Below, piece by piece: positions 54,828-64,000 of a DNA stretch of 64,000 nucleotides (position 1 is its first letter; every line of letters starts with the position of its first letter). A program made the position numbers and the translations under genes. The notes under the pieces were generated by a model. The model was not told the DNA's origin. It ran no database searches and worked only from the letters and a program-made list of their open reading frames with translations. The DNA is taken from contig NC_077227.1 of the NCBI RefSeq assembly GCF_027887165.1, positions 543,921,189-543,985,188 on the forward strand. The letters run 5' to 3'. The DNA is from Monodelphis domestica. Lineage: Eukaryota; Chordata; Mammalia; Didelphimorphia; Didelphidae.

Positions 54828-55570
54828 CATCCCATCCACTCTGAGCAATGGACTTTATTGTTTGCCTTACTTAAAATTTTTTCATTGGCCTTAGGTTTCC
54901 TCATCATTCTTAGCTCATTTTGAATATTAGCATTCCTGACAACAGCCTGACCATACTGTGCCATTCTTTTGAAATTCAGACTTTGCCATTTGTCTTTGCT
55001 TACATATTCTAAATATGTCTTTGAAAAATCCAACTTGATTGATATGTTCCCTGGACATCCAAATCACTCTCTTCCAACAGTTTCTTTTTTTTTCTTCTTT
55101 TTCTCATATTTGTTTTCCTTTTTATCATTCTCATAAAGTTTTTATAGAAAAGAGAAAGGAAGCTTATGTTTAGGGAATTGCTGGTATTTTCCAGACTGCC
55201 TTTTATTGGTAATAATCTTGTTCATGATTTTGTAAAATTTATCACTCAATGCTTTAAAATTGTGTTACCTCCAGCATGGCTTTAATCTACATGCAATTGG
55301 TCTAGACTACTTAGACAACTTATCCTTTCCAACTTTTTCTTCTTAAATGCCATTTCCATGTCCTCATATGGCATGCTGTATATTGAGTTGTTAGAATCCA
55401 ACTGCCATATTGATGAGAATAGATTGCTATAAAAATGCTGGCAGATCTGTTCCATTTTTAATCTCTTTATGATTTTTCTTCCAGTTCTGTATATAAATGT
55501 TCTTGAGGTGGTCTGGCTTTGTTGTCTCCCACATAAAACTTTCTGAGGATTAATTTTCTCTTTCACAGCT
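54827..55570 (-). pseudogene. RTE-type LINE reverse-transcriptase relic
   Basis: A 94-codon frame (55282-55566) carries EQICQHFYSNLFSS, then a linker, then MPYEDMEMAFKKKK...DQLHVD, where the complete family would read an acidic 'EV..A...MK.GKA.GPDQLHVDLLK' type segment in the fingers of the reverse transcriptase. After a stop the - strand continues with AGGN and an 'NFTK' piece, then stop-broken sequence. Catalytic motifs are absent. A second frame (54827-55033) may be part of the same relic. I assign RTE on these motifs alone. Confidence 0.48.
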
Positions 55571-56165
55571 TTGCACTATTTTGTGAGAAGACTAAACCTC
55601 AAAGTACTATAGAAAGAGGGTGTTATTATTTTATTAAAAATAATGACTACCTTACAATTCTTATTGCAAAGTTCTAATTACAAAAATAGTGCCTTTCAAT
55701 GGGGGTTCAAAGGAAAGTCATGATTTTATTTATTTCTTGATGGGCTTTATTTCATTTGTTTTAATCTCTTTCAAATTTGATTCTTCTTTTATTTTATGCT
55801 TTCATGTGTACTCAAAAGTTTCCTAAAAGATTGTAAAAGGAGTTGGGAGATTTGGTCAGGGAAGCTCTAATGATTAGATGATAGAGATTTAGAAAGACAG
55901 GCTGTTTTTAGGAGAACCAACTATTTCTGTGATCTCTAGAAGGCAATAAAGATAAGTTCTAGAAGTACTCTTAAAGAAAGAAAGAGATATAATAAGCTAG
56001 TGTCTATCAGTCTACTTCTATAAAGCACAGAATGGGGTGGCTCTCCAGACAAGTATTCTTCTTCCTGATTCTCAGCCAATCAGCAGTTCTCCCTCACCAA
56101 GGCAGCAGTGGGGATACAAACACTCCATGGGAAAATAATCTTCACATGTCTTTAAAACAGCAATC
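55570..56165. other. No gene seen; unrecognised AT-rich sequence
   Basis: No repeat or exon recognised. Confidence 0.35.
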
Positions 56166-56350
56166 TTATCCATTGCTTTTATGGACCCCTTTGGCAGTCT
56201 CCTAGAACCTAAGGATCCCTTTCTCAGAATAATGTTTTGCATGCATAAAATAAATACATAGAGTTACAAAGGAAACCAATTATACTGAAATGTGGTTATC
56301 AAAATACTTAAAAAAGATATTCATTGATCCCTGATTAAGAACTCCCGCTC
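56165..56350 (-). mobile_element. hAT-like non-autonomous element ('ggttcttaacctgg' family), reverse
   Basis: 'ggatccctttctcagaataatgttttgcatgcataaaataaatacatagagttacaaaggaaaccaattatactgaaatgtggttatcaaaatac', ending 'tccctgattaagaactcccg'. It is the reverse of the element at 23540-23740 and better preserved. Confidence 0.52.
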
Positions 56351-56960
56351 TAAAAAAAAAGGTTCATGGTCTTCAAATTGAATGAGGAACTTAACAATGA
56401 TTAAGGACTCCTCAGATCAACCTTCCTAACAGTAACATACACTGTAGTTAATGTGTTCCAGGTATTTTGTTTTGTTTTATTATGATTGTGTGGGAGAAAT
56501 TCAAGTCATTGGCACTCAGGGAAAAGAAAAATAATAACTTTTAATTACAGATGAAAATAATAAGTTAGTTTATTTCCCAATTGGTATCATTTGTTATAAA
56601 TTCAGGAATTTTTTCTTACAAAGAAATAGTAAAATAATTAAATTACTAAATTACATTAAATTATTTACTGTTTGTTTTTATTGTAAAACATATCTATTGA
56701 GCTGCAGGAATTACCCAGGTTATTTTGTATATCAATCATTATTAAACATTACAGAATTGTATGGTTTTGAATTCTACCAAATGTTTCTACAATATTCTAA
56801 GAAGGACCAAAATTACTGTCCAGGGAAAAACAGACAATATTCCTAAGATACTAGCTAAAATGTCAACTAGCCTGCTAGCTATAATGCACTAATAAAAATA
56901 ATATGTTTATATACTGTTTTAGACTTAACAAAGCAGTTTGTGAACTTCTGCTAAGACAAT
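56350..56960. other. No gene seen; AT-rich unrecognised sequence
   Basis: No repeat or exon recognised. Confidence 0.35.
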
Positions 56961-57374
56961 TGTTAGAGATTCCTTAAAATGGCAGAATAAGAGGAAAAAG
57001 CACAGCCCAAGCTGTGCAACTACTCCACAGAAACTGAGAAAACAGATCTGACCAAATCCCAACTGGGCAATCCAAGGAAAAATCACTGGATCATTTTACC
57101 AGCCCAGGTCACCATAGGAAGACAGACAGAAAAATCTAGTAGGACTCAGTATAAAGTCTTCTAGTATAAAGACTAAACAAGGAACTAGATTGGTGTTCCA
57201 GGATCAGACGTTTGATCTAGCATAAAGGTGTCTACAGCTATGATGGAAAAAGAAAAAGGTGGACAGCTTTCCCATTTATATCCCAAAGCTAAGAAACGGA
57301 TATTGTGAACTTCAGAGTTAACTTGTACTTAGGAGTGGTGAGCCATTGAAAAAGGGAAAAGCAGGGCAGGGAAT

Positions 57375-57640
57375 AAGCATCTAGGCAGCACCTACTGTGA
57401 CCAAGGCACTATGCCATCCATTTTACAAATGTTTTCTTATTTGATCTTAACAACAACCCTGTAATGAAGGTGCTATTATCATCCTCATTTTACAATTTAG
57501 GAAATGGAGGCAACTAGAGGTTAAGTGGCTTGCCCAAGTTCACATAGATGATAAGTATCTGAGATCAGATTTAAATCAGACCTACCCAACTCTAGGTCTA
57601 GCTCTCTACTGCACCATCTGGTTACCTCTAGTTTCTGTTA
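57375..57640 (+). repeat. MIR/Mar-type SINE inserted in the old L1
   Basis: 'gcagcacctactgtgaccaaggcactatgcc', 'acaacaaccctgtaatgaaggtgctattatcatcctcattttac', 'ggcaactagaggttaagtggcttgcccaagttcac', 'gctctctactgcaccatctgg'. Confidence 0.72.
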
Positions 57641-58337
57641 AAGGCTTAAAGTACTGGACAAGAATCAGAGACAGAAATGAACAATAACTGTGTGACTTAT
57701 ACCTCATGCACAGAACTGAGGTTCTAATCTAGCCCCAAGCCTGATCAGAAATATTCCATGGACCAGACCAAGTTGGAAACTGCTTTTCAGTTACTCTGAA
57801 TCTATAGATCATTCCAGCTAACTAAGGGTAACTAAAACCAGCATTAGTCTATAGGAGCTCAACAAGATACAAATCATGGTTATATTGTTTAGACTCAAAT
57901 CCTTGTGATGAGATTTCAAAGTTAAGTCCAAGAAGGCAACATACAGATTTGTGCTGTATCAGAATGCTTTTCTGCATTAAAAACATTATGTCCACAGCTT
58001 CTGAAAACTCTGAAGAACAGAGTACTCAATATCCAGCAGATTAAGTAGCACAAGCCAACAGAATACAAAAATAGGACCAAATAAGCCCCAGATGTTGTAT
58101 TCAGAAGTATGTACAACCTAATGCTATTGGAAAGCCTGTATTTCAGGAATGAAGCTAGAAGAAAAAGTGCAAGAAAAAAGAAAAAGAAAAAATCCCACCA
58201 TAAAAACAAAAGGTTTAGTAAGTGAAATGGATACAACAAAGTTACAGAAGAAGAGAATGAATCCAAAATACATATAGGCAAAGACTCAAAAAACAGCATG
58301 GATACCTATATATAATCTATGCTAGAATTATATACAG

Positions 58338-58340
<3 letters not shown>

Positions 58341-58377
<37 letters not shown>
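58341..58377. repeat. (TA)n microsatellite
   Basis: Eighteen TA units. Confidence 0.95.
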
Positions 58378-58381
<4 letters not shown>

Positions 58382-59359
58382 GAGAGAGTCAAATAGAATT
58401 TCTGGTAGAAATAAAGCAAATATGTTGAATTGTTTCTTAAACTAGATATATACATAAATATATACATACTCATGTTTATAAGCATTATAAAATTATTTAT
58501 AAGTAGAATGAGAACACAAAAATCAAAAACATATAAGAGATATGGAAAAAGATTTGGAAAGAATTATCTTTTAACACAAAATTTACTTCATCAATAGACT
58601 CTTTGAAAATTAGGCACAAACTCAAAAGGGTTTGTGAGATTGAAGCAGCTTCATGAAAAACTTCGAAGAAGAGTGAATATTTGTCCCAGGCTCTGGGAGA
58701 GTCCAAAAAAGTAATTAAAAAGAAAGACAAAGAAAAATGGTAAAGAGAAATGAAAGTGATGCAAGAAGAAAATAACATCTTAAAAACCAGAATTAGCAAA
58801 TGGAAGAAAGAGGCACAAAAATCCAATGAAGAACAAAATTTCTAAAAAAAGTAGACTTGGCCAAATGGAAAAGAATGTTCAAAAGCTCAATTGAGCAAGT
58901 GAGAAGCTAATGATTTCATGAAACATAAATAAATAATAAAACCAAACCAAAAGAATGAAAAATGGAAGAAAATATGAATTATCTCATTGTAAAAACAACT
59001 GACCTGGAAAATAGATCAAAGAGAGACAATTTAAGAATCACTGTGCTACCTGAAAGTCATAAAAAAAATCTAGACATCACATGACAAGGACTTATAAAAG
59101 AAAACTGCTCTTATATTATTGAACAAGAAGGTGAAATAGAAATTGAAATTATCATGCTACCTGTCTTATAAGGGCTGAAGAAGAAGTAGGGAAGACAAAG
59201 AATGAGACAGATTTGGGGGCTTAGGTAATTTGAGAATTTATTTCCCTTGGATAAATGTGTATTATAATGTATTACATATTTATAGCAAATGATATGCATT
59301 ATGTTATTTTGTTACATATCATATTATTATACATGTAAGTATAAAATCAAAATGGTAAC

Positions 59360-59985
59360 TCCAAAAAAATGGTTGCTTAGAGATCACCTAGTCCAACTCA
59401 TCATCAGATAAGAATCTTGTCAACAGTATACCTGAAAAGTTTTCATTTGCTTTTTCTGAAGACCTCTAGGGACTAGAATCACTTATTTGAAATGCAGTGC
59501 ACTATATTTTTGTATATCTTTCATTATTATAAAATTTTCCCTTTAATTAAAACTTCATTCAATTCAAAATAATAAACATTTATTAAATTCCTAGTATGTT
59601 TTAGGCACTATTTTAAGTGCTCTGGATACAAATAAAAAAGGAAGATGGTCCCTCCCCTCAAAGTGCTTACAACCTGAACCAAATGAGGAAAAAGGAGATG
59701 ACTTTGACTTCACTACAGCTTTTACTCTTTGCTCCTAAATCTGCCATGAGGGGTCAAGTAGAGCAAGTCCAATCTCATTTCCACATGGTCGTTCTTCATT
59801 TCTTTCCCACACTATATCATGTCCCCACAAATTCTTCTGTTCTTCAGGATATAGTAGTATACTTCTACCCTCCCTCTTCTGATTATACTACATTTTTACA
59901 ATATCCTTCCTGAAGAATGCTTTCCAGAACTCAAAAGAATACTCTGGATGTACAGAGGACAGTAGTGTTCTGATTTTCCTCATTT
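59360..59985 (-). repeat. L3/CR1 LINE 3' region, split by an L2-like segment
   Basis: Left part (59360-59547): 'gagatcacctagtccaactcatc', 'gaagacctctagggactag', 'aaattttcccttt'. Right part (59690-59985): 'ttgctcctaaatctgcc', 'gggtcaagtagagcaagtccaatctcatttccacatgg', 'ttcttcaggatatagtag', 'aatgctttccagaactcaaaagaatactctgg'. Both are the L3/CR1 3' coding region in reverse. The L2-like piece lies at 59548-59690. Confidence 0.62.
59548..59690 (+). repeat. L2-like dispersed repeat segment
   Basis: 'cattcaattcaaaataataaacatttattaaattcctagtatgttttaggcac ... ctcaaagtgcttacaacctg'. Confidence 0.55.
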
Positions 59986-60094
59986 GTGCTAATTATAAAC
60001 TTATTTCATCCTATATTGAATTTTCTGTATAAAAATCTAAAGAGAGATTTCCCAATTTTATGTCATTTAAAATGCCCACTTTAAATCTTAACAA

Positions 60095-60350
60095 GTACTG
60101 AAAGAATATAGGATTGGGTGCCAGTGAGCCTGAGGTCAAAACCAGCTTGATCACTTAGTAGTGATGTGATCTTGGGCAGAGCGTCTAATTTCCCTGAGCC
60201 TTAGTTTCCTTATTTGTAAAATGGAGATAGCAAAGCTTTATTGCCTATATTATACGGCTGTTATAAATATTGAATGTCAAGATTACATAAAGTGCTTGAG
60301 AAACTTTGTTATATAAATGTCAGCAATCATTATTATTACTCTCCCACAGT
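60095..60350 (+). repeat. MIR-type SINE, nearly full length
   Basis: 'ggattgggtgccagtgagcctgaggtc', 'gatgtgatcttgggcagagcgtctaatttccctgagccttagtttccttatttgtaaaatggagatagc', 'gctgttataaatattgaatgtcaag', 'tataaatgtcagcaatcattattattac'. All MIR segments are in order. Confidence 0.68.
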
Positions 60351-61265
60351 TTTATAAATGGCTAGCTTGAATCAAGTTCATGCCATTTCCTTATATCTTT
60401 ATCTGGCACCACTTATTTCATCCAAGTTCATACAAACTTTCAAGATTTATCTCAGTTATAGGTAGGTGATTAAGAATCAGAGTGAGAACTCTTTCCTGAG
60501 TTAACTATAACTTGCATTCCCCCAAAACTATAAACCTGTTAGTGAAGATAGGGGATGTCTATGACTGGCATTGTACATAGTATATATGTATTTCCATGTA
60601 TGTATATATATATATATACATACATGGAAATGTATATGAAAATTCTGACTTTTCTCTTTATAGCTCTTCCATAGGCTGATGCACTCATATGATCCCAGTG
60701 AAATTTCACAGTCACATCCTCCAGTTTCTTTCTCCCTGCTTCCATTATAATCTTTCTGTTCTGGTCCACTGAGATGGACCCTGTAAAGACTCAAATCCTT
60801 TTCGTTTTTTTCTCACGTGATAAAAAATCAGTAATTAAGAGAGAGATGAAATATTTTCCCTCATGTCTGATTTTGATGGCGATATTTCTTAGTGATATAA
60901 ATTAAGTCGTTTGACCTTTTGTCCCATTTCCAGTGGGTGAGGGAATTATTTTTAAAATAAATACTTGCCTTGTTGACACATTATATATAGGATTATACAT
61001 ATGTGAAATATGTAGGATTCCCATATGCCTTAAGAAAAAGGATACAGTTTCAATGATATGTGATTTGTTCTGGAAATTCTCATTTCATATACTATAATTT
61101 GAGCATCCTGCCCTGGGACAAATTTCTTGATACAAAGATTTCTCTTTCACTGACCTGTCATTGTGCCTAAAGACCCTCCATTTGTCATTCCATTGGAATG
61201 AGACAGTGAAGTCTTTCATTGAAATTGAAATAAATCCTATGCAAGAGACAGAACATCTATCCTAC
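60350..61265. other. No gene seen; contains a 42-bp palindrome
   Basis: Apart from the palindrome at 60590-60631 I recognise no repeat. Two overlapping - frames (60528-60794) read through the palindrome and are chance. Confidence 0.35.
60590..60631. repeat. Perfect 42-bp palindrome with TA centre
   Basis: All 21 base pairs match, centred between 60610 and 60611, with no spacer. The outer arms (ATTTCCATGTATG and complement) are not simple repeats; the inner part is TA-rich. Confidence 0.96.
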
Positions 61266-62110
61266 TAGTACTCAACTCAATTCAACCAACATTTTTCAAA
61301 TGAGTCCTAGCTGCAAGGTACCATGCTAGGCACTGGGGATACTAAGTATAAATGAAATAGTCTTTGATGTAAAGAAGCTTAGATTCTATAGGATGGAGGT
61401 AGGGAATAATACAAATAATACAAGGATGAATGAAGAAGAAGAGATCTGGCTACTATTGAGTAAGGATGGCTTTCTGGAGGAGGTCATATTGGAGCTGTGT
61501 TTTAAATGAAGACAAGAATTTTGAGAGACAGATTGGGAGAGAGAGTGGATTCCAGACTTGGAGAGACCGCTTTTATGATAACAAAAAGGTAGAATATAGA
61601 ATGAATAAACAGGAAATAAATAGTTTATTTGAGATGTAACAGAGTTGGTAAAAAGGGAGTTCTATGAATAAAGGTGGAAAAATGGACAGGGATAAGAAAA
61701 GGCTGATTTTTATCATTTGCCCTTTTAGGTTAGAAAGTAGCAATGAATTCTTATCAGTCTATGAGTGATGTGGTCTAGATTGTGGCTAATTGTTACAAGG
61801 ATAGATGTACATGTTCTTGTCTTTCGTATTAAATTGTGAAATCTTTGAGGACAAGAACTGTGTCACTTTGGTCTTTGTATCCTAAAGGCTTAGCACAGTG
61901 CCTATATACTTAATGAATGCTTATAGATTGAGCAATTCATTCATTGTAGGGGGGAACGTCCAGTTAGGAGACTATTATAACATTTCAATTGAGAGATGAT
62001 ATGGATCTAGACTACGAGAGTTCTGAGAGTGCAGAGAATAGAACAGATGGGAGACATACTACAGAGATAGATTTGGTTAGGGAAGAGAGAGATAAGGGGG
62101 ACTCAAGTAA
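61265..62110 (+). repeat. L2-like segment plus unnamed ancient repeat, split by an L2 3' end
   Basis: 61265-61440 is L2-like ('caaccaacatttttcaaatgagtcc', 'ccatgctaggcactggggatac'). 61460-61795 and 61960-62110 are the ancient repeat ('ggctttctggaggaggtcatattggagctgtgttttaaatg', 'gtgatgtggtctag', 'gactattataacatttcaattgagagatgatatgg'). An L2 end at 61800-61945 sits between. Confidence 0.5.
61800..61945 (+). repeat. L2 LINE 3' end
   Basis: 'gtgaaatctttgaggacaagaactgtgtcactttggtctttgtatcctaaaggcttagcacagtgcctatatacttaatgaatgc'. Confidence 0.65.
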
Positions 62111-62159
62111 CAAACCTGACTCAACCTCCTCTCAACTCCTAGAGAGACTTCTAGAAAGG

Positions 62160-62490
62160 TGAGGTACTATACTAAATAGACAACTGACCTAACAATCATG
62201 AAGACTTGAAGTCCTATCTCTAACCTGTGGGAAAGTCATATAACCTTTTTAATGCCCTAAGAGTTTCTCCATTAAAATGTGCTAATCAACTTTCATAGCA
62301 GAAATGCCTAGCTGGAACTCCCTTCCTTTACCAAGGAAATCACAGGTCTGAACTAAAGAGCTACATGGAAAAGTAGATAGAGTGCCAATGGATGGAGTAG
62401 AGTCAAGGAAACTTGCATTCAAGTTTTGTCCCTGCCATATATTGGCTGAATGACCTTAGATAAATCTTATAACTTTCAGTGCATTCAAGT
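62160..62490 (+). repeat. Two degenerate MIR-type SINEs
   Basis: 62160-62290 ('caactgacctaacaatcatgaagacttgaagtcctatc') and 62345-62490 ('gagtcaaggaaacttgcattcaagttttgtccctgcc ... gaatgaccttagataaatc') follow MIR order. Confidence 0.45.
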
Positions 62491-62640
62491 AACTCTCTAT
62501 AAATGAGTTGCTGATTTGTATCAACAGTGAAGGAGTTCCTCATGCTCATGAAAACAATGAAGCTCTTGCCTCAATATTCACGTTTAAAAGCTCCTATATA
62601 ACACCCTAGAAAAAGATAAAAAAAGGGGGCAGTTTCTGAT

Positions 62641-63130
62641 CTAAGAGGCAGTGGGGTGGTTCAGTGGATAGACTTCTAGGCCTAGAGTCATGAAGATTCG
62701 AGTTCAAGTGTTATCTTAGACACTTAGTACATGTCAGACAATAGGCAAGTGACTTGAACAGTATGATTTAGTTTCCTTATCTGTAAAATGGGAAAATAAT
62801 AGCACCTACTTCCCAGGGTTTTGAGGGGATAAAATGAGATGGTATTTGTAAAGAGCTTAGCATAGTACCTGATACAGAGTAAGCAGTATATAAAGGTTAG
62901 TTATTATTATTTTTTAAACTCATACCTTCTGTTTTAGAATTGATCCCGAGTATCAGTCCCAAAGCAGAATAGTGGTAGGAACTAACAATTGGAGTTAAGT
63001 GACTATCCCAGAGTTACATGGTTAGGAATTGTCTGAAGCCACATATGTACCCAGGACCTCTCATTTCTGGCTTTCTATCCACTGAGACACTTAGCTGCCC
63101 CAGTTATTATTATTAATAGTGGCAATAGAT
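62641..63130 (+). repeat. MIR-type SINE interrupted by a SINE1
   Basis: Left part 62641-62911: 'ggttcagtggatagacttctaggcctagagtc', 'cttatctgtaaaatgggaaaataatagcacctacttcccagggttttgagg', 'aaagagcttagcatagtacctgatacagag'. The AGTTATTATTATT end resumes at 63102-63130 after the inserted SINE1. Confidence 0.78.
62899..63114 (-). mobile_element. SINE1-type SINE nested in a MIR, with 13-bp duplication
   Basis: The element (62912-63101, reverse) shows 'cataccttctgttttagaattgatcc', 'gtgactatcccagagttacatgg', 'ctttctatccactgagacacttagctgcccc'. Flanks agttattattatt (62899-62911 and 63102-63114) are identical, but they are part of the low-complexity MIR end, so the length of the true duplication is uncertain. 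Confidence 0.88.
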
Positions 63131-63270
63131 TATGAATACATGTACTTACAATGCAAAATAAGGAACAATGGGACAAAATAAAAAATCTGAATTTTCTGTG
63201 AGAAAATTTGAATAGAGAACAGTTTCAGCTCTGCCACTCAGCATCAGTTTTTTTTAAAAAGAAATGATAC
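63130..63270. other. No feature recognised
   Basis: Short AT-rich stretch between repeats. Confidence 0.3.
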
Positions 63271-63860
63271 CTAATCTGAACCTTGAAGAAAGAAGATTCT
63301 GAAAGTTAGAGATGAGAAGGGAGTACATTTCAGGAATACGTATTGACTTCTGTGAATACACGATAGTGAAGAGACAGCAGGGAAGTTCAGGGAACAGCTT
63401 TTAGTTCAATTTGACTAGAATGAACAGGACATAAAGAAGAGTAATTTGAAATGATCTTGGAAAAATAGGCCAGAGTGAAAAGATAGAGGACCTTCATTGA
63501 GTTTGTATTATATTTTATTCTATAAAAATGGGGAAGCTTTATAGGTTTTTGAGCAGAAAGGTGATGTGCTCAAAACTATGTATTTGGATGATTATTTTGA
63601 AATCTGTGGACTGAGGAGATTGGAGAATGGGTAGACTGAAAGCAGAGTTACCAGTTGGGGAGGATATTATAAAAGCCCAAGAGAAATAGGATGAGGACCT
63701 GAACTAGTATAAATCAGTAGAGTGAAGGAACAGTCGCAAGTCGTCTTGTACAGGTAGAATCAACAAGACTTGCCAACACAGGTAGGTAAGGGAATTCATT
63801 TGAAATCATTCCACATCAAAGATGAGGAATAGTTATATTGTGGAGATCTCTGATCATCTC
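63270..63860 (+). repeat. Unnamed ancient dispersed repeat
   Basis: 'ctgaaccttgaagaaagaagattctg', 'ggggaagctttataggtttttgagcagaaaggtgatgtgctc', 'tggatgattattttgaaatctgtggactgaggagattgg', 'gaggatattataaaagcccaagagaaataggatgaggacctgaac', 'gtagaatcaacaagacttgcc' follow the family order seen at 11085 and 61460. No frame survives. Confidence 0.42.
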
Positions 63861-64000
63861 ACCAAACTCTCATGTCCTGGGAATGGCAGCATCCTTCAGA
63901 CCACTAATATATGTTCCAGACTAGTCTTGAAGCCATCTTTAGTGGAAGTAAATCCTATGGATAAAGGGCCCATTTATCCTACTCACCTATGTTACTCACA
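63860..64000. other. No feature recognised
   Basis: End of the window; nothing identifiable. Confidence 0.3.

Larger units (their letters stand above)
56960..59150 (+). mobile_element. Old L1, 5' half (5' UTR and decayed ORF1)
   Basis: It begins 'gattccttaaaatggcag', comparable to the start of the intact L1, with ATGGC at the same distance from the end. A long 5' UTR, split by a SINE at 57375-57640, leads to ORF1 remains from about 58490: 'gatttcatgaaacataaataaataataaaacc', 'aaaacaactgacctggaaaatagatcaaagagagacaatttaag', 'gaacaagaaggtgaaatagaaattg'. The last matches ORF1 codons near 43800-43830. ORF2 is absent. Confidence 0.7.

Noticed and set aside
57922..58299. 125-codon hydrophobic - frame
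   Set aside because: Complement of the A-rich 5' UTR of an old L1; composition artefact.
1..64000. Possible bacterial-type systems (operons, CRISPR, phage)
   Set aside because: Base composition, SINE/LINE content and lack of packed reading frames show vertebrate nuclear DNA; the direct repeats seen are microsatellites or transposon copies.

Overview
The window reads as intergenic or deep-intronic DNA from a marsupial nuclear genome. It is AT-rich and CpG-poor, and packed with tRNA-derived SINEs carrying a CORE/MIR-like middle, MIR/Mar-type SINEs, L2, L3/CR1 and RTE LINE fragments, small hAT and Tigger-type DNA transposons, and marsupial-style L1 elements of several ages. The SINE1-type copies and the young L1 family look opossum-like (Monodelphis) from memory of those families; the exact species cannot be settled by eye. 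I found no host protein-coding exon, no rRNA or tRNA gene, no CRISPR array and no bacterial-type feature. Names of repeat families are by recognition, not by a library search.

The one real coding unit is a full-length L1 retrotransposon at 42658-49080 on the + strand. It lies between perfect 14-bp target-site duplications and has an uninterrupted ORF1 (43230-44213, 327 codons) and ORF2 (44900-48706, 1268 codons). ORF1 encodes the coiled-coil/RRM nucleic-acid chaperone. ORF2 encodes the endonuclease/reverse transcriptase, with all catalytic residues I could locate present. A 572-nt 5'UTR, an unusually long 686-nt purine-rich inter-ORF spacer, and a 3'UTR with a G-rich tract and AATAAA complete the element. 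It looks recently inserted and possibly still able to move.

Three 5'-truncated L1 copies on the - strand (19508-20128, 20830-22677, 39540-40132) each sit in their own duplication of 11-15 bp. The first is nearly identical to the 3' end of the intact element. Older L1 remains lie at 18365-18960, 29941-32105 (two halves facing each other), 33775-34050, 38985-41480 (a four-layer nest), 49770-50394 and 56960-59150.

Layout: 1-9500 is MIR, SINE1 and L2 debris with a GC-richer unique block at 7060-7760. 9500-19000 holds an hAT MITE, Mar-type SINEs, a 145-bp GGAA microsatellite, an L3/CR1 piece and an unclassified stretch. 19000-23000 has two truncated L1s. 23000-29000 has hAT, RTE, L2, Tigger, TA/GATA microsatellites and an LTR-like block. 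29900-34300 is old L1 plus MIR clusters. 34300-42600 is mixed SINE/hAT/L1 nest. 42644-49094 is the intact L1. 49500-52700 has old L1 within a MIR and a unique block carrying a CArG box and an RFX-like X-box. 52700-64000 has SINE1, L2, L3, RTE, old L1, a 42-bp perfect palindrome and a SINE1 nested in a MIR.
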